The notes under the pieces: model-generated
Seen by the model: only the letters and a program-made list of their open reading frames with translations
What the model was told of the DNA's origin: nothing
Database searches by the model: none
Made by a program: the position numbers and the translations under genes
Part shown: positions 15,813 to 25,344 of the stretch, piece by piece
Layout of the letters: every line of letters starts with the position of its first letter
Position numbering within the stretch: position 1 is the first letter of the stretch
Source of the DNA: Adhaeribacter arboris
Lineage (GTDB): Bacteria; Bacteroidota; Bacteroidia; Cytophagales; Hymenobacteraceae
Assembly: GCF_003023845.1 (NCBI RefSeq)
Contig: NZ_PYFT01000001.1
Coordinates: 6,758,001 to 6,822,000, forward strand
Direction: 5' to 3'
Length of the DNA: 64,000 nucleotides

Positions 15813-17885
15813 TTATTGCTGGACACTCAAACGGGAATAACTGGTTTCGTTACCTATTTTGCAAACGACAATGTACAATCCCTTTTTCATGCCTAAGCTT
15901 TGGGTATAGAGCACGAGCGAACGCGTTCCTTGAACAAAAGACTTCGTGCAAACCGGGCGGCCGGTTAAGTAATCCAAAATCTGGATCTGACCACTGGCTT
16001 TTCCATCGAGTTTGATCTCACAATACCCTTTGGTAATCGGGTTAGGAGCAATTACGCAAGCTTCTTCGGGGGACGGCGTCGTATCCGGGCTCCAATCGGT
16101 ATCGTGGTCTTTTTTGCAATACTTGCCGTGGGATTTATCCCGGGTTTTATCGCAATAGCTGCCGTGGTTTTTATCGCAGTAACGGTCGTGGTTTTTGTCG
16201 CGGCCCTTCCCACAATCTTTGTTGTGGTCTTCGTCCACATCGGCGCACTTGATGGGTTCCACCGTCAGGGTTTTAATCACCACGCCGCAAGAGTTGCGGG
16301 CGGTAGCAGACACGACACCTTTTTTCTTGCCTACTTTCACCAAGATAGAGCTAGCATTTTTATCCGAAAGAATCGTCCAGTCGGAAGGAACTGACCAAGT
16401 ATAGGTTAAGTCATTGCCTTTTTTGGCGTTAATGGTAAAGGTTACCGGCACGTTATCGGAAAGACTTACGATAGTTGGACCGGTCAGTTCGATCTCCGGC
16501 TTCACGCAAGTGGGTGTTTCTTCGTTATTGCAGCCTTGCGCCTCAAACGAAACGGTTCCTACTGTCGTTCCCGCTTTAGCCTGCACACGGATGGTAGTCA
16601 TTTTGTCAAAATCCGCTTTGTTCATCAGGTACTTGAATTCTTCCGTTACCCCATTTTTGTAGCCGTTGATGCCAATTCCTTCGTATTTCAAGGCTCGGAA
16701 AGGCAAGCTGGTAATATCGGTTTTATAGATAAATAAACCTTTGTAGAAACCAAATAGACCGCCACTGGCTAAGGCGCCGGCGGGTAACTCAAACGCGACA
16801 TTGCTTAAGTCTTTATCGCAGTTGGTTTTCACTTTAAAAGTTAAGGTTACGGTTTTACCGTCTTTATTAACTACGTAGCCTTTGTAGCTGAAATCAAAAC
16901 ACTGATCCGTTTTGTCGCACAACACGGGTACCGGTGGGGGAACTACATCAATACAGGAGACACTACCGCCGTTTTTATTGGAGATCAATCTTTTTTGCAG
17001 GCCGTAAAAATTATTGGAGCTGGCCGGCCCTAATTGTTTAATCAGGCAACCTTTGATAAGATCGACCTGAAAATAGCAGTTAGGTATATCTACCTCCAGG
17101 CAAACTTCTTCTCCCCCTTTGGTATCGATCATTTCCGAATCAAACAGTTCTTGTTGCGCCGCCGTCTGGTTGCTGTAAACGGCCGAAGGAGCCTTATAAC
17201 TCACCAAGGAATAGGTGTAAGTAGTCGGACTAGCCGGCACGGTAAAGCATACTTTAAGCTTTTTACCGGGTTGTACCTCCTGGATGGATGCCACGGGTAC
17301 GCCATCCACGGTATATTTAATTTGTTTTAACACGGGAGTCGGATACAAAGCGGCTTCTTCGGGAGTAACTGAGCAAACGGGCGGGGGAGGAGTTATTACT
17401 TGGTAATTACAAGCTTTGGCGACAAACACCACTTTGGCGGTATAACTATCGGCAACGGCTTTGACCCGGATAGTAGTGAGCTTATCAAAGTCCAGCGCAC
17501 TAAGCGTATAGACGAAAACGTCCGCTTGACCGTTTTTAAAGGTATTATTGGCATTATCAGGAATAAACTTGATGGCTTCGAACGGGTAATTGGTGCCATT
17601 ATGAACCTGATAGGAGTACGTGCTGGCGTATTTCAGAGCTGGGGTAATCACCGAGGAACCATCGGGTAATTCAAAAGCTGCGTAGGAAAAACTCTTGTTG
17701 CTGTAATTGCGAATTTCAAACGAGAGGGTCATGGTATTATCCACGTTGCGGACTGCACTCCCGTAGTTGATCTTAAAGTAAGAGTCGCTTTTTTCGCAGG
17801 GGTTGGAAAAGTCAGTTGCCTTGCTGGTAATTACCGAGCAAAGTGCCACCAGCAAGGTAATGAAGGTAAGTAAGCATTTTTTCAT
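15813..17885 (-). CDS. T9SS-secreted protein with duplicated domain and Cys/His/Lys-rich linker
   Basis: The 690-residue protein has a signal peptide (1-23). A beta-rich domain of about 140 residues occurs twice (about 30-170 and 325-465); both copies share FELP(D/A)G, a PF(E/R)A(I/L)K(F/Y) strand, a FDK(L/M)TTIRV(K/Q)A motif and an end in ACN or GCN. An SPTTY-containing segment lies between them. A PKD-like domain follows (about 465-545), then a linker of about 50 residues built of units such as DKNHDRYC, DKNHGSYC and DKSHGKYC. The end is a T9SS type A sorting domain starting at IAPNPITKGYCEI and finishing SYSRLSVQQ. The protein should be exported by T9SS and attached to the cell surface. 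The duplicated domain was not recognised. The linker could bind metal ions through its Cys and His residues; that is inference. Confidence 0.8.
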   Translation of the reverse strand: MKKCLLTFITLLVALCSVITSKATDFSNPCEKSDSYFKINYGSAVRNVDNTMTLSFEIRNYSNKSFSYAAFELPDGSSVITPALKYASTYSYQVHNGTNYPFEAIKFIPDNANNTFKNGQADVFVYTLSALDFDKLTTIRVKAVADSYTAKVVFVAKACNYQVITPPPPVCSVTPEEAALYPTPVLKQIKYTVDGVPVASIQEVQPGKKLKVCFTVPASPTTYTYSLVSYKAPSAVYSNQTAAQQELFDSEMIDTKGGEEVCLEVDIPNCYFQVDLIKGCLIKQLGPASSNNFYGLQKRLISNKNGGSVSCIDVVPPPVPVLCDKTDQCFDFSYKGYVVNKDGKTVTLTFKVKTNCDKDLSNVAFELPAGALASGGLFGFYKGLFIYKTDITSLPFRALKYEGIGINGYKNGVTEEFKYLMNKADFDKMTTIRVQAKAGTTVGTVSFEAQGCNNEETPTCVKPEIELTGPTIVSLSDNVPVTFTINAKKGNDLTYTWSVPSDWTILSDKNASSILVKVGKKKGVVSATARNSCGVVIKTLTVEPIKCADVDEDHNKDCGKGRDKNHDRYCDKNHGSYCDKTRDKSHGKYCKKDHDTDWSPDTTPSPEEACVIAPNPITKGYCEIKLDGKASGQIQILDYLTGRPVCTKSFVQGTRSLVLYTQSLGMKKGLYIVVCKIGNETSYSRLSVQQ

Positions 17886-18589
17886 GAAAGTAGGGGTTGA
17901 TTAAAGGTTTAAAGGGTTAGAAAAAGGTTGGAAGGTTAAACAATAAACAAAAAAGAAAGCTCTTTGAGGAAAGGGAAAGTCACGTCAGTATGAATATATA
18001 GTATAATAAAAACAAAAAGTTTAATTTTATCTGCAATTTATATATAAAATGAAATATATAAAAAGTTATATGTAAAAATTTTAATTTTATTTTAAATTAT
18101 TAAAGGAAATAAAAAGGATAAAGTAAAAATTAAGACAGTACTAGGTAGAAGAAATAAACGAGAAAGAAACGGCAGAAACATAAATAAGCTCGTTTTTTGA
18201 TGGCTAGTGGAATGGTACTTTTATCTTTGCCGTCCTCTCTTTAACTTTAGTAAAATGCTTTTTCTTTCTTAAAACATCCAGAACAATTACTGTTGTTGAG
18301 TAAGACCTATCTTTTTCAAAAAAAATACTTCTAAAGTGATAGGATAGTCTTTAAAAGGAATGTTCTTCTATTTTTTAGGTGGTTTGGTTCTGCTTTATCA
18401 GAACAAGTACTTTTTTAATTTTTATACCTAAACTTTGGCTAGAGAAAAAGTAGAAGTTAAAAAAGTAAATAACCAGGCGTGAGGAGTATTTAATATTACT
18501 TAAATAAAATATGCAGATTTTGCGTTAGAGAATGGACAATTGTGTAAGTTTCCGCTGTCATTTACCCACTACATTTTCTTCGCCGGTCT
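17886..18589. other. AT-rich intergenic region between divergent genes
   Basis: This 0.7-kb gap separates the T9SS cargo gene from the alpha-2-macroglobulin gene. Positions 17893-17941 contain a GGTTAGAAAAAGGTTGGAAG low-complexity stretch, also seen near 44.7 kb and 45.3 kb. Positions 17990-18130 are very AT-rich. A good promoter (18197-18229) and a weak terminator-like hairpin (18387-18416) follow. No coding sequence is supported. Confidence 0.45.
18197..18229 (+). promoter_or_regulatory. Bacteroidota-type promoter (TTG-N22-TATCTTTG)
   Basis: A TTG (18197-18199) precedes TATCTTTG (18222-18229) by 22 bp, slightly longer than ideal spacing. The next gene starts 360 bp downstream, so this either gives the alpha-2-macroglobulin gene a long leader or drives a small RNA. 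Confidence 0.5.
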
Positions 18590-21500
18590 ATGAAATTTTC
18601 GCTCTTATTACGTTTTACTCAGAGCTTGCCCGTTTGGAGCCTGATTGTATTTTGTTTCCTGTTCAGTTGCCAAAATAAAAGCAACGAACTCCAGTTAGAA
18701 AGTAAAAACTTTGAAGAGCAAATTGAGTCGGCGCAAAACCTGGTATTTACTTTTAATAAAGAATTAGCTACTGCAACGCAGTTGCAAAAATGGGATACCG
18801 TAGCTTACATTACCTTTACCCCGGCCGTAAAAGGCCGCTTTAAATGGACTACCCCGAACGAATTGGTATTTTCGCCGCTCCAACCTTTTGCTCCCAGCAC
18901 CGATTTTCAGGCGGAGTTTACTCAAAAATTAGTACAGCATAGTCCCGAAAAGCATTCCTTGCCCGCTGGACAAAGTATTCGGTTTCATACCCCTTATTTA
19001 GATTTAGAGAATGCCCGGGCTTTTTGGACCCAAAACGAAACGAACCCCGCCGAGTTAGAAGCCCGTTTGGATTTAAATTTTAACTATCCGGTAGTCCGCG
19101 CCTTATTAAAAAACCGGATTCGCGTGTATAATGGTGCGGTAGAATTACCGGCCGAGATTATATTGGGAAAAACCGGCAAAGAAGTAGGCGTTCGTTTAAA
19201 GAAAAATTCGGCCCTCCGGGAGGATGCCCTACCGGTGCGGGTGAGTATTGCTCCTGGTTTAGCTACGGCCGGTAGCAGTTATCGAACTAAAACGACTATC
19301 GAAAAAGAAGTTATTTTACCTAGTCGGCAAAATTTGCAAATTTCTGAAGTAACTACGGGGGTGGAAAACGGGGAAGAACGCATTTACGTGGCTACTACTC
19401 AGCCGGTGCAAACTGAAAACTTAGCAACCTTAATTAAAATAGAACCGCGGGTAACTTTTACAGTGGAAGAAATGGAAGGTGGTTTTGTGCTGAAAGGCAA
19501 TATGCCCCAGGAAAATACTTACGAACTAACTATTTCTAAAAACCTGACGGGCTTGGAGGGTACCAAAATGGGCCAGGATTACACCCACACTGTATCGTTT
19601 GCGGCGGTGCGGCCTGGCATTGGATTTGTGAACGCCCGCAGCGTTTACCTCAGCAGCCAGGGAGCCCGTAATATAGCCCTGAACGTAAATAAAGTGCCCC
19701 GCATTAAAGTAAGCATCGGTAAAATTTACGAAAATAATATATTGCGCGCCTTGCAGGAAGGCAAAATGTACGATGGCGAGTACGACGAAGAAGCCGAAAA
19801 ATACCACGAAAGCTACTCGTATCCGGTAAACGAAAACAACGGGAATATAATTTTTGAGCGCGAATACGATACCAAAAATCTGCGTAAACAAGGCAACGCC
19901 TTTCTGCTCAATCTAAACCTCGACGATCTGGACTTTGACAGTGAGTTTAAAGGTCTGTACGTGCTCACGGTAACCAGCACCGAGCAAAAGTGGCTGCGCG
20001 ATTCCAAGATTATTTCGGTATCGGATATTGGGTTAATTGCTAAACAAGGCAAGAACGATGTGGTGGTATTTGTGAATTCCATCCGGGAAGCTAAAGTATT
20101 ATCGGGCGTAGAAATCCGGTTTATCAGCACAAATAACCAGGTTGTTTACAAAGGTAACACCGACCAGGAAGGAGCCGTCCATTTTGCCAACATTGATAAA
20201 CAGGCGCCTGACTTTAAAGTAGGTCTAATAACCGCCCGCCTGGGTTCCGATTTTACGTATCTGCCTTACAGCCAGACGCAGGTTAATACTTCCCGGTTCG
20301 AAGTGGGTGGCAAGCGCCTGAACGATATTCCGTACGATGCTTTTATTTACGGCGACCGCGATTTATACCGCCCCGGCGATATTATTCACCTGAATACCGT
20401 AGTTCGTACTCCTGACTGGAAAACCGTAGCCGGATTACCCATAAAATTAAAATTACTGCTGCCTAACGGCAAAGAATACAAAAGCGTTAAAGCCAAACTC
20501 AACCAACAAGGAGCCGCCGAATCCAGTTTTACCTTACCTAATACTGCGGTAACCGGGTCGTATAATCTGGAAGTATATTCGGGCAACGATGTGCTGCTGA
20601 ACTCTCGGAAAATTGGCGTAGAAGAATTTATTCCGGATCGCTTAAAAGTAACCGCTACCTTGAACAAACCCAGCTTTAGTACCGGCGAAAGTGTAGTTAC
20701 TAAGCTTACTGCTCTAAACTTATTCGGGCCACCGGCGGCTAACCGCAATTACGAAGTACAGCTTAGTTTAAAGAAGAAAGTCTTTAAAGCTAAAAAGTTT
20801 TCCGAGTATCTTTTTGATATTGTAACTTCTGAGGCGGTCGATATCCAGAACAGCGTTCGGCAAGGCCAGACCAACGGGCAGGGCGAAGGGCAGGAAAGCT
20901 TTACCTTAGCTGATTATCAAGATATTGGTTTACTCGACGGTTCGGTGTATACTACGGTGTTCGACGAAACCGGCCGGCCGGTGAACCGCCTTTCTAAATT
21001 TGAAGTAAGCACGCAACCCATCTTTTACGGCATCCGCGATTTTGATGAATACGTGAGTACCCGGCAACCCTTACGTATTCCGTTGTTAGCCGTGAATAAA
21101 ACCGGTCAGCCGGTAGCTGCTCCGGCGCGCGTGCAACTGGTACGGTTTACTTACGAATCAGTAATTGAACATTCTCCGGACGCGGCATATAATTATAAAT
21201 CGCAGCGCAAAGAAACGGTAGTGAGCAGTCGTACCCTTAACATTCCTGTCGGTGGCGCTCCGTTCACTTTTACCCCAATGGCTTCCGGCGATTACGAAAT
21301 CCGGGTGCTGCGGCCGGGAGCCACTAATTATGTGGCCCAAAGTTTTTACGCGTACGGTTTTGGCGATACCGAAAGTACCTCTTTTGAAGTAAACAACGAA
21401 GGTGAAGTAGATATTACCCTGGATAAACCGGCATACGAAGTAGGAGAGGAAGCGAAAATTTTGTTTAAAGCACCGTTTGCCGGTAAAATTCTGGTAACTG

Positions 21501-24022
21501 TAGAGCGCGACAAAGTGCTAAGCTACCATTACCTGGAAACCGATAAAAAAGCGGCTTCTCTAACTTTACCCATTCAAGAAGATTATTTGCCGACCCTTTA
21601 CATTACGGCAACCGCTTTGCGCCCGGTAAAAGATAACAGTTTACCCCTTACCGTAGCCCGCGGGTTTATGCCGGTAACAATTACCAAAAAAAGCACTCAG
21701 CTCGGGGTAACCATTACCGCCGCCGAAACCTCCCGCTCGCAATGTGCCCAGCAAATAAAAGTAAATACCGCACCTAATGCCGAAGTTACCTTGGCTGTGG
21801 TAGATGAAGGTATTCTACAACTAAAAGATTACCAAACTCCCGACCCGTACCACTTTTTTTACCAGAAGCGAGCCCTCGAAGTAAATGCTTATGATTTGTA
21901 TCCGTTCTTGTTTCCGGAATTAACGGGTAAGCGTTCCAGCTTTGGTGGCGACGGCTACGATTTAGAAAAACGCATTAATCCGCTTACTTCAAAACGGGTA
22001 AAATTAGTAGCACAATGGAGCGGTATTTTAAAAGCAAATAACGACGGCGAAGCCACGGTAAAAGTAAATATTCCGCAGTTTTCGGGTTCGTTGCGGGTGA
22101 TGGCCGTAGCCTACAAAGATAATGCCTTTGGTTCCGCCGAAAAAATGATGCGTGTGGCCGACCCACTAGTTATCAGTACAGCGCTGCCGCGGTTTATGAG
22201 TCCGATGGATACCATTTTAGTGCCCGTTACCCTTAGCAACACTACCGTTAAAAGTGCCGCAGCGAGTAGTGCTTTAGCCGTAACTGGTCCTTTAAGGGTA
22301 ATAGGAGCAACAGTACAACCCGCCACTATTGCCGGCAACAGCGAAGCCCGAATATTGTACAAAGTAGTAGCGGCTTCCACTATTGGTCAAGCCTCCGTAA
22401 CGGTAAACGTAAAAGCTTTGGGCGAACTATTCCGCAACCGGACCGATATTACCGTACGGCCTCCCGCTTCGCTCTCCAAAATATCCGGTTCAGGTTCATT
22501 AAAAGACGCAGCTACCGCCGATATTAAATCTACCCACGATTTTCTGCCGGCTTCGGTGGCCTCCCGCTTGGTCATTAGTAAATCACCACTTACCCAATTT
22601 ACCGATGATATTACGTATTTGTTGCAATACCCGTATGGTTGCCTGGAGCAAACTATTTCAACGGCTTTCCCGCTGTTGTATTACGCCGATTTAGCCAAAG
22701 CACTAAACCAAGACCGGCAAACCCGCACGTTTAACCCAAATTATCTGGTGCAGGAAGCTATTACCAAAATAGAAGCCATGCAACAGTACGACGGTGGCTT
22801 TACCTATTGGCCCGGCCAAACCGATACCCACTGGTGGACGAGTACCTACGCAACCCATTTCCTACTCGAAGCTCGCAAGGCTGGTTACCCGGTAAATGCC
22901 ACCGTGCTTAGCAAGGTTTTAACTTACCTGCAACGCAAAGTAAAAGGCCGCGCCATGGAAGAATACCGGTTCTACGATGTTAAACGGCAGGTGCAAAGTA
23001 AATTCATCGCCGCTCACGAAATTACCTATTCATTATACGTGCTCAGCGTGGCCGGTAAAACCGATTGGGCTACCATGAATTACTACAAAGCCCGTCCAGA
23101 TTTATTGGCTATGGATGAAAAATACGTGTTGGCAAGTACCTATGCACTGAGCGGCAACCGGGAAAGTTTCAATCAGCTTTTACCCCCTGCTTTTACCGGG
23201 CCGGCAGCCGTGCGGGCATTGGATGGTAGTTTTTACTCTGCTATGCGCGACCGCGCGCTTTCCTTGAATAGTTTGTTGGAAGCCGACCCGGATAATCCGC
23301 AAGTAGGTATTTTGGCCCGGCACTTATCGGATGAGCTACGTTCGAACCGTTGGTTTAATACCCAGGAGCGGGCCTTTGCTTTGCTGGCTTTAGGTAAACT
23401 ATCGCGCCGCAGTCAGGGAAATGTAACCGCTAAAGTATATCAGGACGGAAAGGTCATAGGTTCTTTTACCGGCAAGCCGCTCACGCTCACTAATAAACTA
23501 AATCAAGGTAATATATCGGTCCGGACGAACGGCCAAGGTACGCTGTATTATTTCTGGAACGTGGAAGGGATCAGTCAGAGTGGTAGCTACCAAGAAGAAG
23601 ACAGTTTTCTGCAAGTCCGCAAAGCCTTCTACGACCGCAACGGTAACAAAATTACGGGCAATACTTTCCGGCAGAACGATTTGGTTGTCGTGCGCATCGC
23701 GCTGCAAACCCAGGATGGCCGCAGCATTCCAAACGTAGCCATCACCGATTTGCTGCCCGCCGGCTTCGAAATCGAAAACCCCCGCTTATCCTCAGAGCGC
23801 GAAATTGCTTGGGCCAAAGACTTGTCTGTTCCCGATCACACCGATATCCGTGACGACCGCATTAACATCTACACCACGGCTACTGCTAAACCCACGTACT
23901 TTTACTACCAGGTTCGCGCCGTGTCGCCGGGTACTTTCCAAATGGGTCCCGTTGGCGCCGATGCAATGTATAATGCCGAATACCATTCGTACAGTGGTGG
24001 GGGAGTAGTGCGGGTGAGGTAA
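18590..24022 (+). CDS. Alpha-2-macroglobulin family lipoprotein
   Basis: The 1810-residue protein has a lipoprotein signal peptide (Cys27 in FLFSC) and the full layout of large bacterial alpha-2-macroglobulins: N-terminal Ig-like and macroglobulin domains, a central MG region (DRDLYRPGDIIHL near 580-600, VAQWSGILKANNDGEATV near 1140), and a thioester-containing helical domain. The reactive motif is YPYGCLEQ with Cys1351 and Gln1354, so the thioester should form. A receptor-binding-like end (GYQ-type beta sandwich) follows. Such proteins trap attacking proteases at the periplasmic face. In many bacteria the next gene is penicillin-binding protein 1C, but here it is not. Confidence 0.93.
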   Translation: MKFSLLLRFTQSLPVWSLIVFCFLFSCQNKSNELQLESKNFEEQIESAQNLVFTFNKELATATQLQKWDTVAYITFTPAVKGRFKWTTPNELVFSPLQPFAPSTDFQAEFTQKLVQHSPEKHSLPAGQSIRFHTPYLDLENARAFWTQNETNPAELEARLDLNFNYPVVRALLKNRIRVYNGAVELPAEIILGKTGKEVGVRLKKNSALREDALPVRVSIAPGLATAGSSYRTKTTIEKEVILPSRQNLQISEVTTGVENGEERIYVATTQPVQTENLATLIKIEPRVTFTVEEMEGGFVLKGNMPQENTYELTISKNLTGLEGTKMGQDYTHTVSFAAVRPGIGFVNARSVYLSSQGARNIALNVNKVPRIKVSIGKIYENNILRALQEGKMYDGEYDEEAEKYHESYSYPVNENNGNIIFEREYDTKNLRKQGNAFLLNLNLDDLDFDSEFKGLYVLTVTSTEQKWLRDSKIISVSDIGLIAKQGKNDVVVFVNSIREAKVLSGVEIRFISTNNQVVYKGNTDQEGAVHFANIDKQAPDFKVGLITARLGSDFTYLPYSQTQVNTSRFEVGGKRLNDIPYDAFIYGDRDLYRPGDIIHLNTVVRTPDWKTVAGLPIKLKLLLPNGKEYKSVKAKLNQQGAAESSFTLPNTAVTGSYNLEVYSGNDVLLNSRKIGVEEFIPDRLKVTATLNKPSFSTGESVVTKLTALNLFGPPAANRNYEVQLSLKKKVFKAKKFSEYLFDIVTSEAVDIQNSVRQGQTNGQGEGQESFTLADYQDIGLLDGSVYTTVFDETGRPVNRLSKFEVSTQPIFYGIRDFDEYVSTRQPLRIPLLAVNKTGQPVAAPARVQLVRFTYESVIEHSPDAAYNYKSQRKETVVSSRTLNIPVGGAPFTFTPMASGDYEIRVLRPGATNYVAQSFYAYGFGDTESTSFEVNNEGEVDITLDKPAYEVGEEAKILFKAPFAGKILVTVERDKVLSYHYLETDKKAASLTLPIQEDYLPTLYITATALRPVKDNSLPLTVARGFMPVTITKKSTQLGVTITAAETSRSQCAQQIKVNTAPNAEVTLAVVDEGILQLKDYQTPDPYHFFYQKRALEVNAYDLYPFLFPELTGKRSSFGGDGYDLEKRINPLTSKRVKLVAQWSGILKANNDGEATVKVNIPQFSGSLRVMAVAYKDNAFGSAEKMMRVADPLVISTALPRFMSPMDTILVPVTLSNTTVKSAAASSALAVTGPLRVIGATVQPATIAGNSEARILYKVVAASTIGQASVTVNVKALGELFRNRTDITVRPPASLSKISGSGSLKDAATADIKSTHDFLPASVASRLVISKSPLTQFTDDITYLLQYPYGCLEQTISTAFPLLYYADLAKALNQDRQTRTFNPNYLVQEAITKIEAMQQYDGGFTYWPGQTDTHWWTSTYATHFLLEARKAGYPVNATVLSKVLTYLQRKVKGRAMEEYRFYDVKRQVQSKFIAAHEITYSLYVLSVAGKTDWATMNYYKARPDLLAMDEKYVLASTYALSGNRESFNQLLPPAFTGPAAVRALDGSFYSAMRDRALSLNSLLEADPDNPQVGILARHLSDELRSNRWFNTQERAFALLALGKLSRRSQGNVTAKVYQDGKVIGSFTGKPLTLTNKLNQGNISVRTNGQGTLYYFWNVEGISQSGSYQEEDSFLQVRKAFYDRNGNKITGNTFRQNDLVVVRIALQTQDGRSIPNVAITDLLPAGFEIENPRLSSEREIAWAKDLSVPDHTDIRDDRINIYTTATAKPTYFYYQVRAVSPGTFQMGPVGADAMYNAEYHSYSGGGVVRVR

Positions 24023-24057
24023 TAATGTTTTTCTTAGTTAATTATTTATAAACTTAA

Positions 24058-24300
24058 TCAGCGCTGATTCAACTGCTTTTTAATAGGCTCCAGCAAATAG
24101 GTTAAGCCGTTAATCTTTATCTCGTAAATCGTGCTTAATTGCATGCCTAGTTTTCCGGGCGGGAAACCTTCTTTATGAAACCACTCCAGGTAAGATATGG
24201 GTAAATCGCAGAGAGTTGTGTTTTTGTATTTGCCAAAAGGCATTTTCTGGCGTACCAGATCCAGTAATATGTCAGAGTTAGGTTGAGGAAGGTCCGGCAT
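24058..24300 (-). CDS. DUF3820 family protein
   Basis: The 80-residue protein fits the DUF3820 family end to end: MPFGKYKNTTLCDLPISYL, WFHKEGFPPGKLG and a closing ISTIYEIKINGL-type helix. The family is short and widespread and its function is not established. It is convergent with the alpha-2-macroglobulin gene, with only 35 bp between stops. It is likely transcribed alone or as the tail of a unit with the acetyltransferase gene. Confidence 0.85.
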   Translation of the reverse strand: MPDLPQPNSDILLDLVRQKMPFGKYKNTTLCDLPISYLEWFHKEGFPPGKLGMQLSTIYEIKINGLTYLLEPIKKQLNQR

Positions 24301-24407
24301 GATTTCGATAGAAAAGAAAGTAAAATTTATAACTGAATTTTAAGGATGAAAGGCGGCAATTATATAATTTAGTAATTACTAGAAGGCACAGCTGGCATTT
24401 ACTTACG

Positions 24408-24869
24408 TTAACTATTTTGATTTTCAGCCTTAGTCATGTGAATATGGTCAATGCCGTCTTCGTCATATAGTTCGCTGGTTTGAACAAACCCAAATCTTTC
24501 GTAAAAAGCTTTCGCGTACAACTGCGCGCCAATTTTTATCGGGCCAACTCCAAATAGAATAAAACAAGCTTCAATTGCAGTGGCAACTAATTCTTTTCCT
24601 AAGCCAGTACCGCGGGCAGCCGGACTCGTTACAATCCGGCCAATAGACATCTGGTCGTAGTAGGAACCGGGGGCCAGCAAACGGGCGCAAGCGGCTAATT
24701 GGTTACTTTGGTAAATCATCAGGTGATGACAAGTCTGATCTTTATTATCCATATCCAAGAATACACAATTTTGCTCCACTACAAATACTTCGCTTCTTAA
24801 TCGTAGTATATTATATAGTTCAAATGGTGTTAAGTCGGGAAAAGATTTACAAACTTTAGTAAGCAGCAT
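24408..24869 (-). CDS. GNAT-family N-acetyltransferase, ElaA-like
   Basis: The 153-residue protein has the ElaA pattern: LTPFELYNILRLRSEVFVVEQ and the DMDNKDQTCHHL stretch. These are followed by the acetyl-CoA-binding motif IGRIVTSPAARGTGLGKEL and the late YAKAFYERFGFVQTSELYDE. All GNAT core motifs are present. The substrate is unknown. It lacks membrane or export signals and should be cytoplasmic. Confidence 0.9.
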   Translation of the reverse strand: MLLTKVCKSFPDLTPFELYNILRLRSEVFVVEQNCVFLDMDNKDQTCHHLMIYQSNQLAACARLLAPGSYYDQMSIGRIVTSPAARGTGLGKELVATAIEACFILFGVGPIKIGAQLYAKAFYERFGFVQTSELYDEDGIDHIHMTKAENQNS

Positions 24870-24944
24870 GTATTTGTTAACTTTAAATTCAGGAGGTAAA
24901 TTAGAATAAATTTAACTGCTGGGCAGATGAAAACCGCTAATTAA

Positions 24945-25344
24945 TTATTCTCTCGTAGTGGAGCTTCTGCTGTCGCGGGTATTTTTCTGTACCGCAATAG
25001 CGGCAAATAAACTTAGAATAAACGACATACCGTAGAAACCTTTTTCACTTAAGGTTAAAGAAGCATTCCATAAGCCAACTACTAATAATAGAAGCGCTAG
25101 CAACGTAGAAAACCAACTGAGGCCGTAATAAATACCCGTAACCGGAATACCTTCCAGCTGATCTCGTACGATTTTTTTGTAAAGAAATAGCTGCGAACAA
25201 GCCGTACATTAAGACCACAAAATAATATCCTTTTTCATTTGATAACATCGAAGCGTTCCATAGGCCAATGGTGTAGACACTAATTCCGATACATAAGGCT
25301 CCCCAGGAAGCGGCAATAAAAGCGTTGGTAGGTTTCTGATTCAT
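24945..25344 (-). pseudogene. YiaA/YiaB-like membrane protein gene broken by a 1-bp frameshift
   Basis: The first half in one frame reads [20 protein letters not shown], then [20 protein letters not shown] and QK, a YiaAB two-helix domain. After the T7 run at 25172-25178 (A7 on the coding strand) the frame used so far gives an unrelated tail ending at 25045. The adjacent frame instead continues with [40 protein letters not shown] and [13 protein letters not shown], a second YiaAB domain, ending at TAA 24945-24947. One extra base in the run explains this exactly: 400 bp equals 133 codons plus one. It may be a real mutation, slippage, or a sequencing error. Confidence 0.8.

Noticed and set aside
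16052-16394. Open frames opposite and beside the T9SS linker region
   Set aside because: They are side effects of the repeated Lys/His/Cys codons of the real gene in another frame.
25045-25170. Tail of the YiaA-like ORF in its original frame as true C-terminus
   Set aside because: The adjacent frame gives a second YiaAB domain, so the original-frame tail is a frameshift product.
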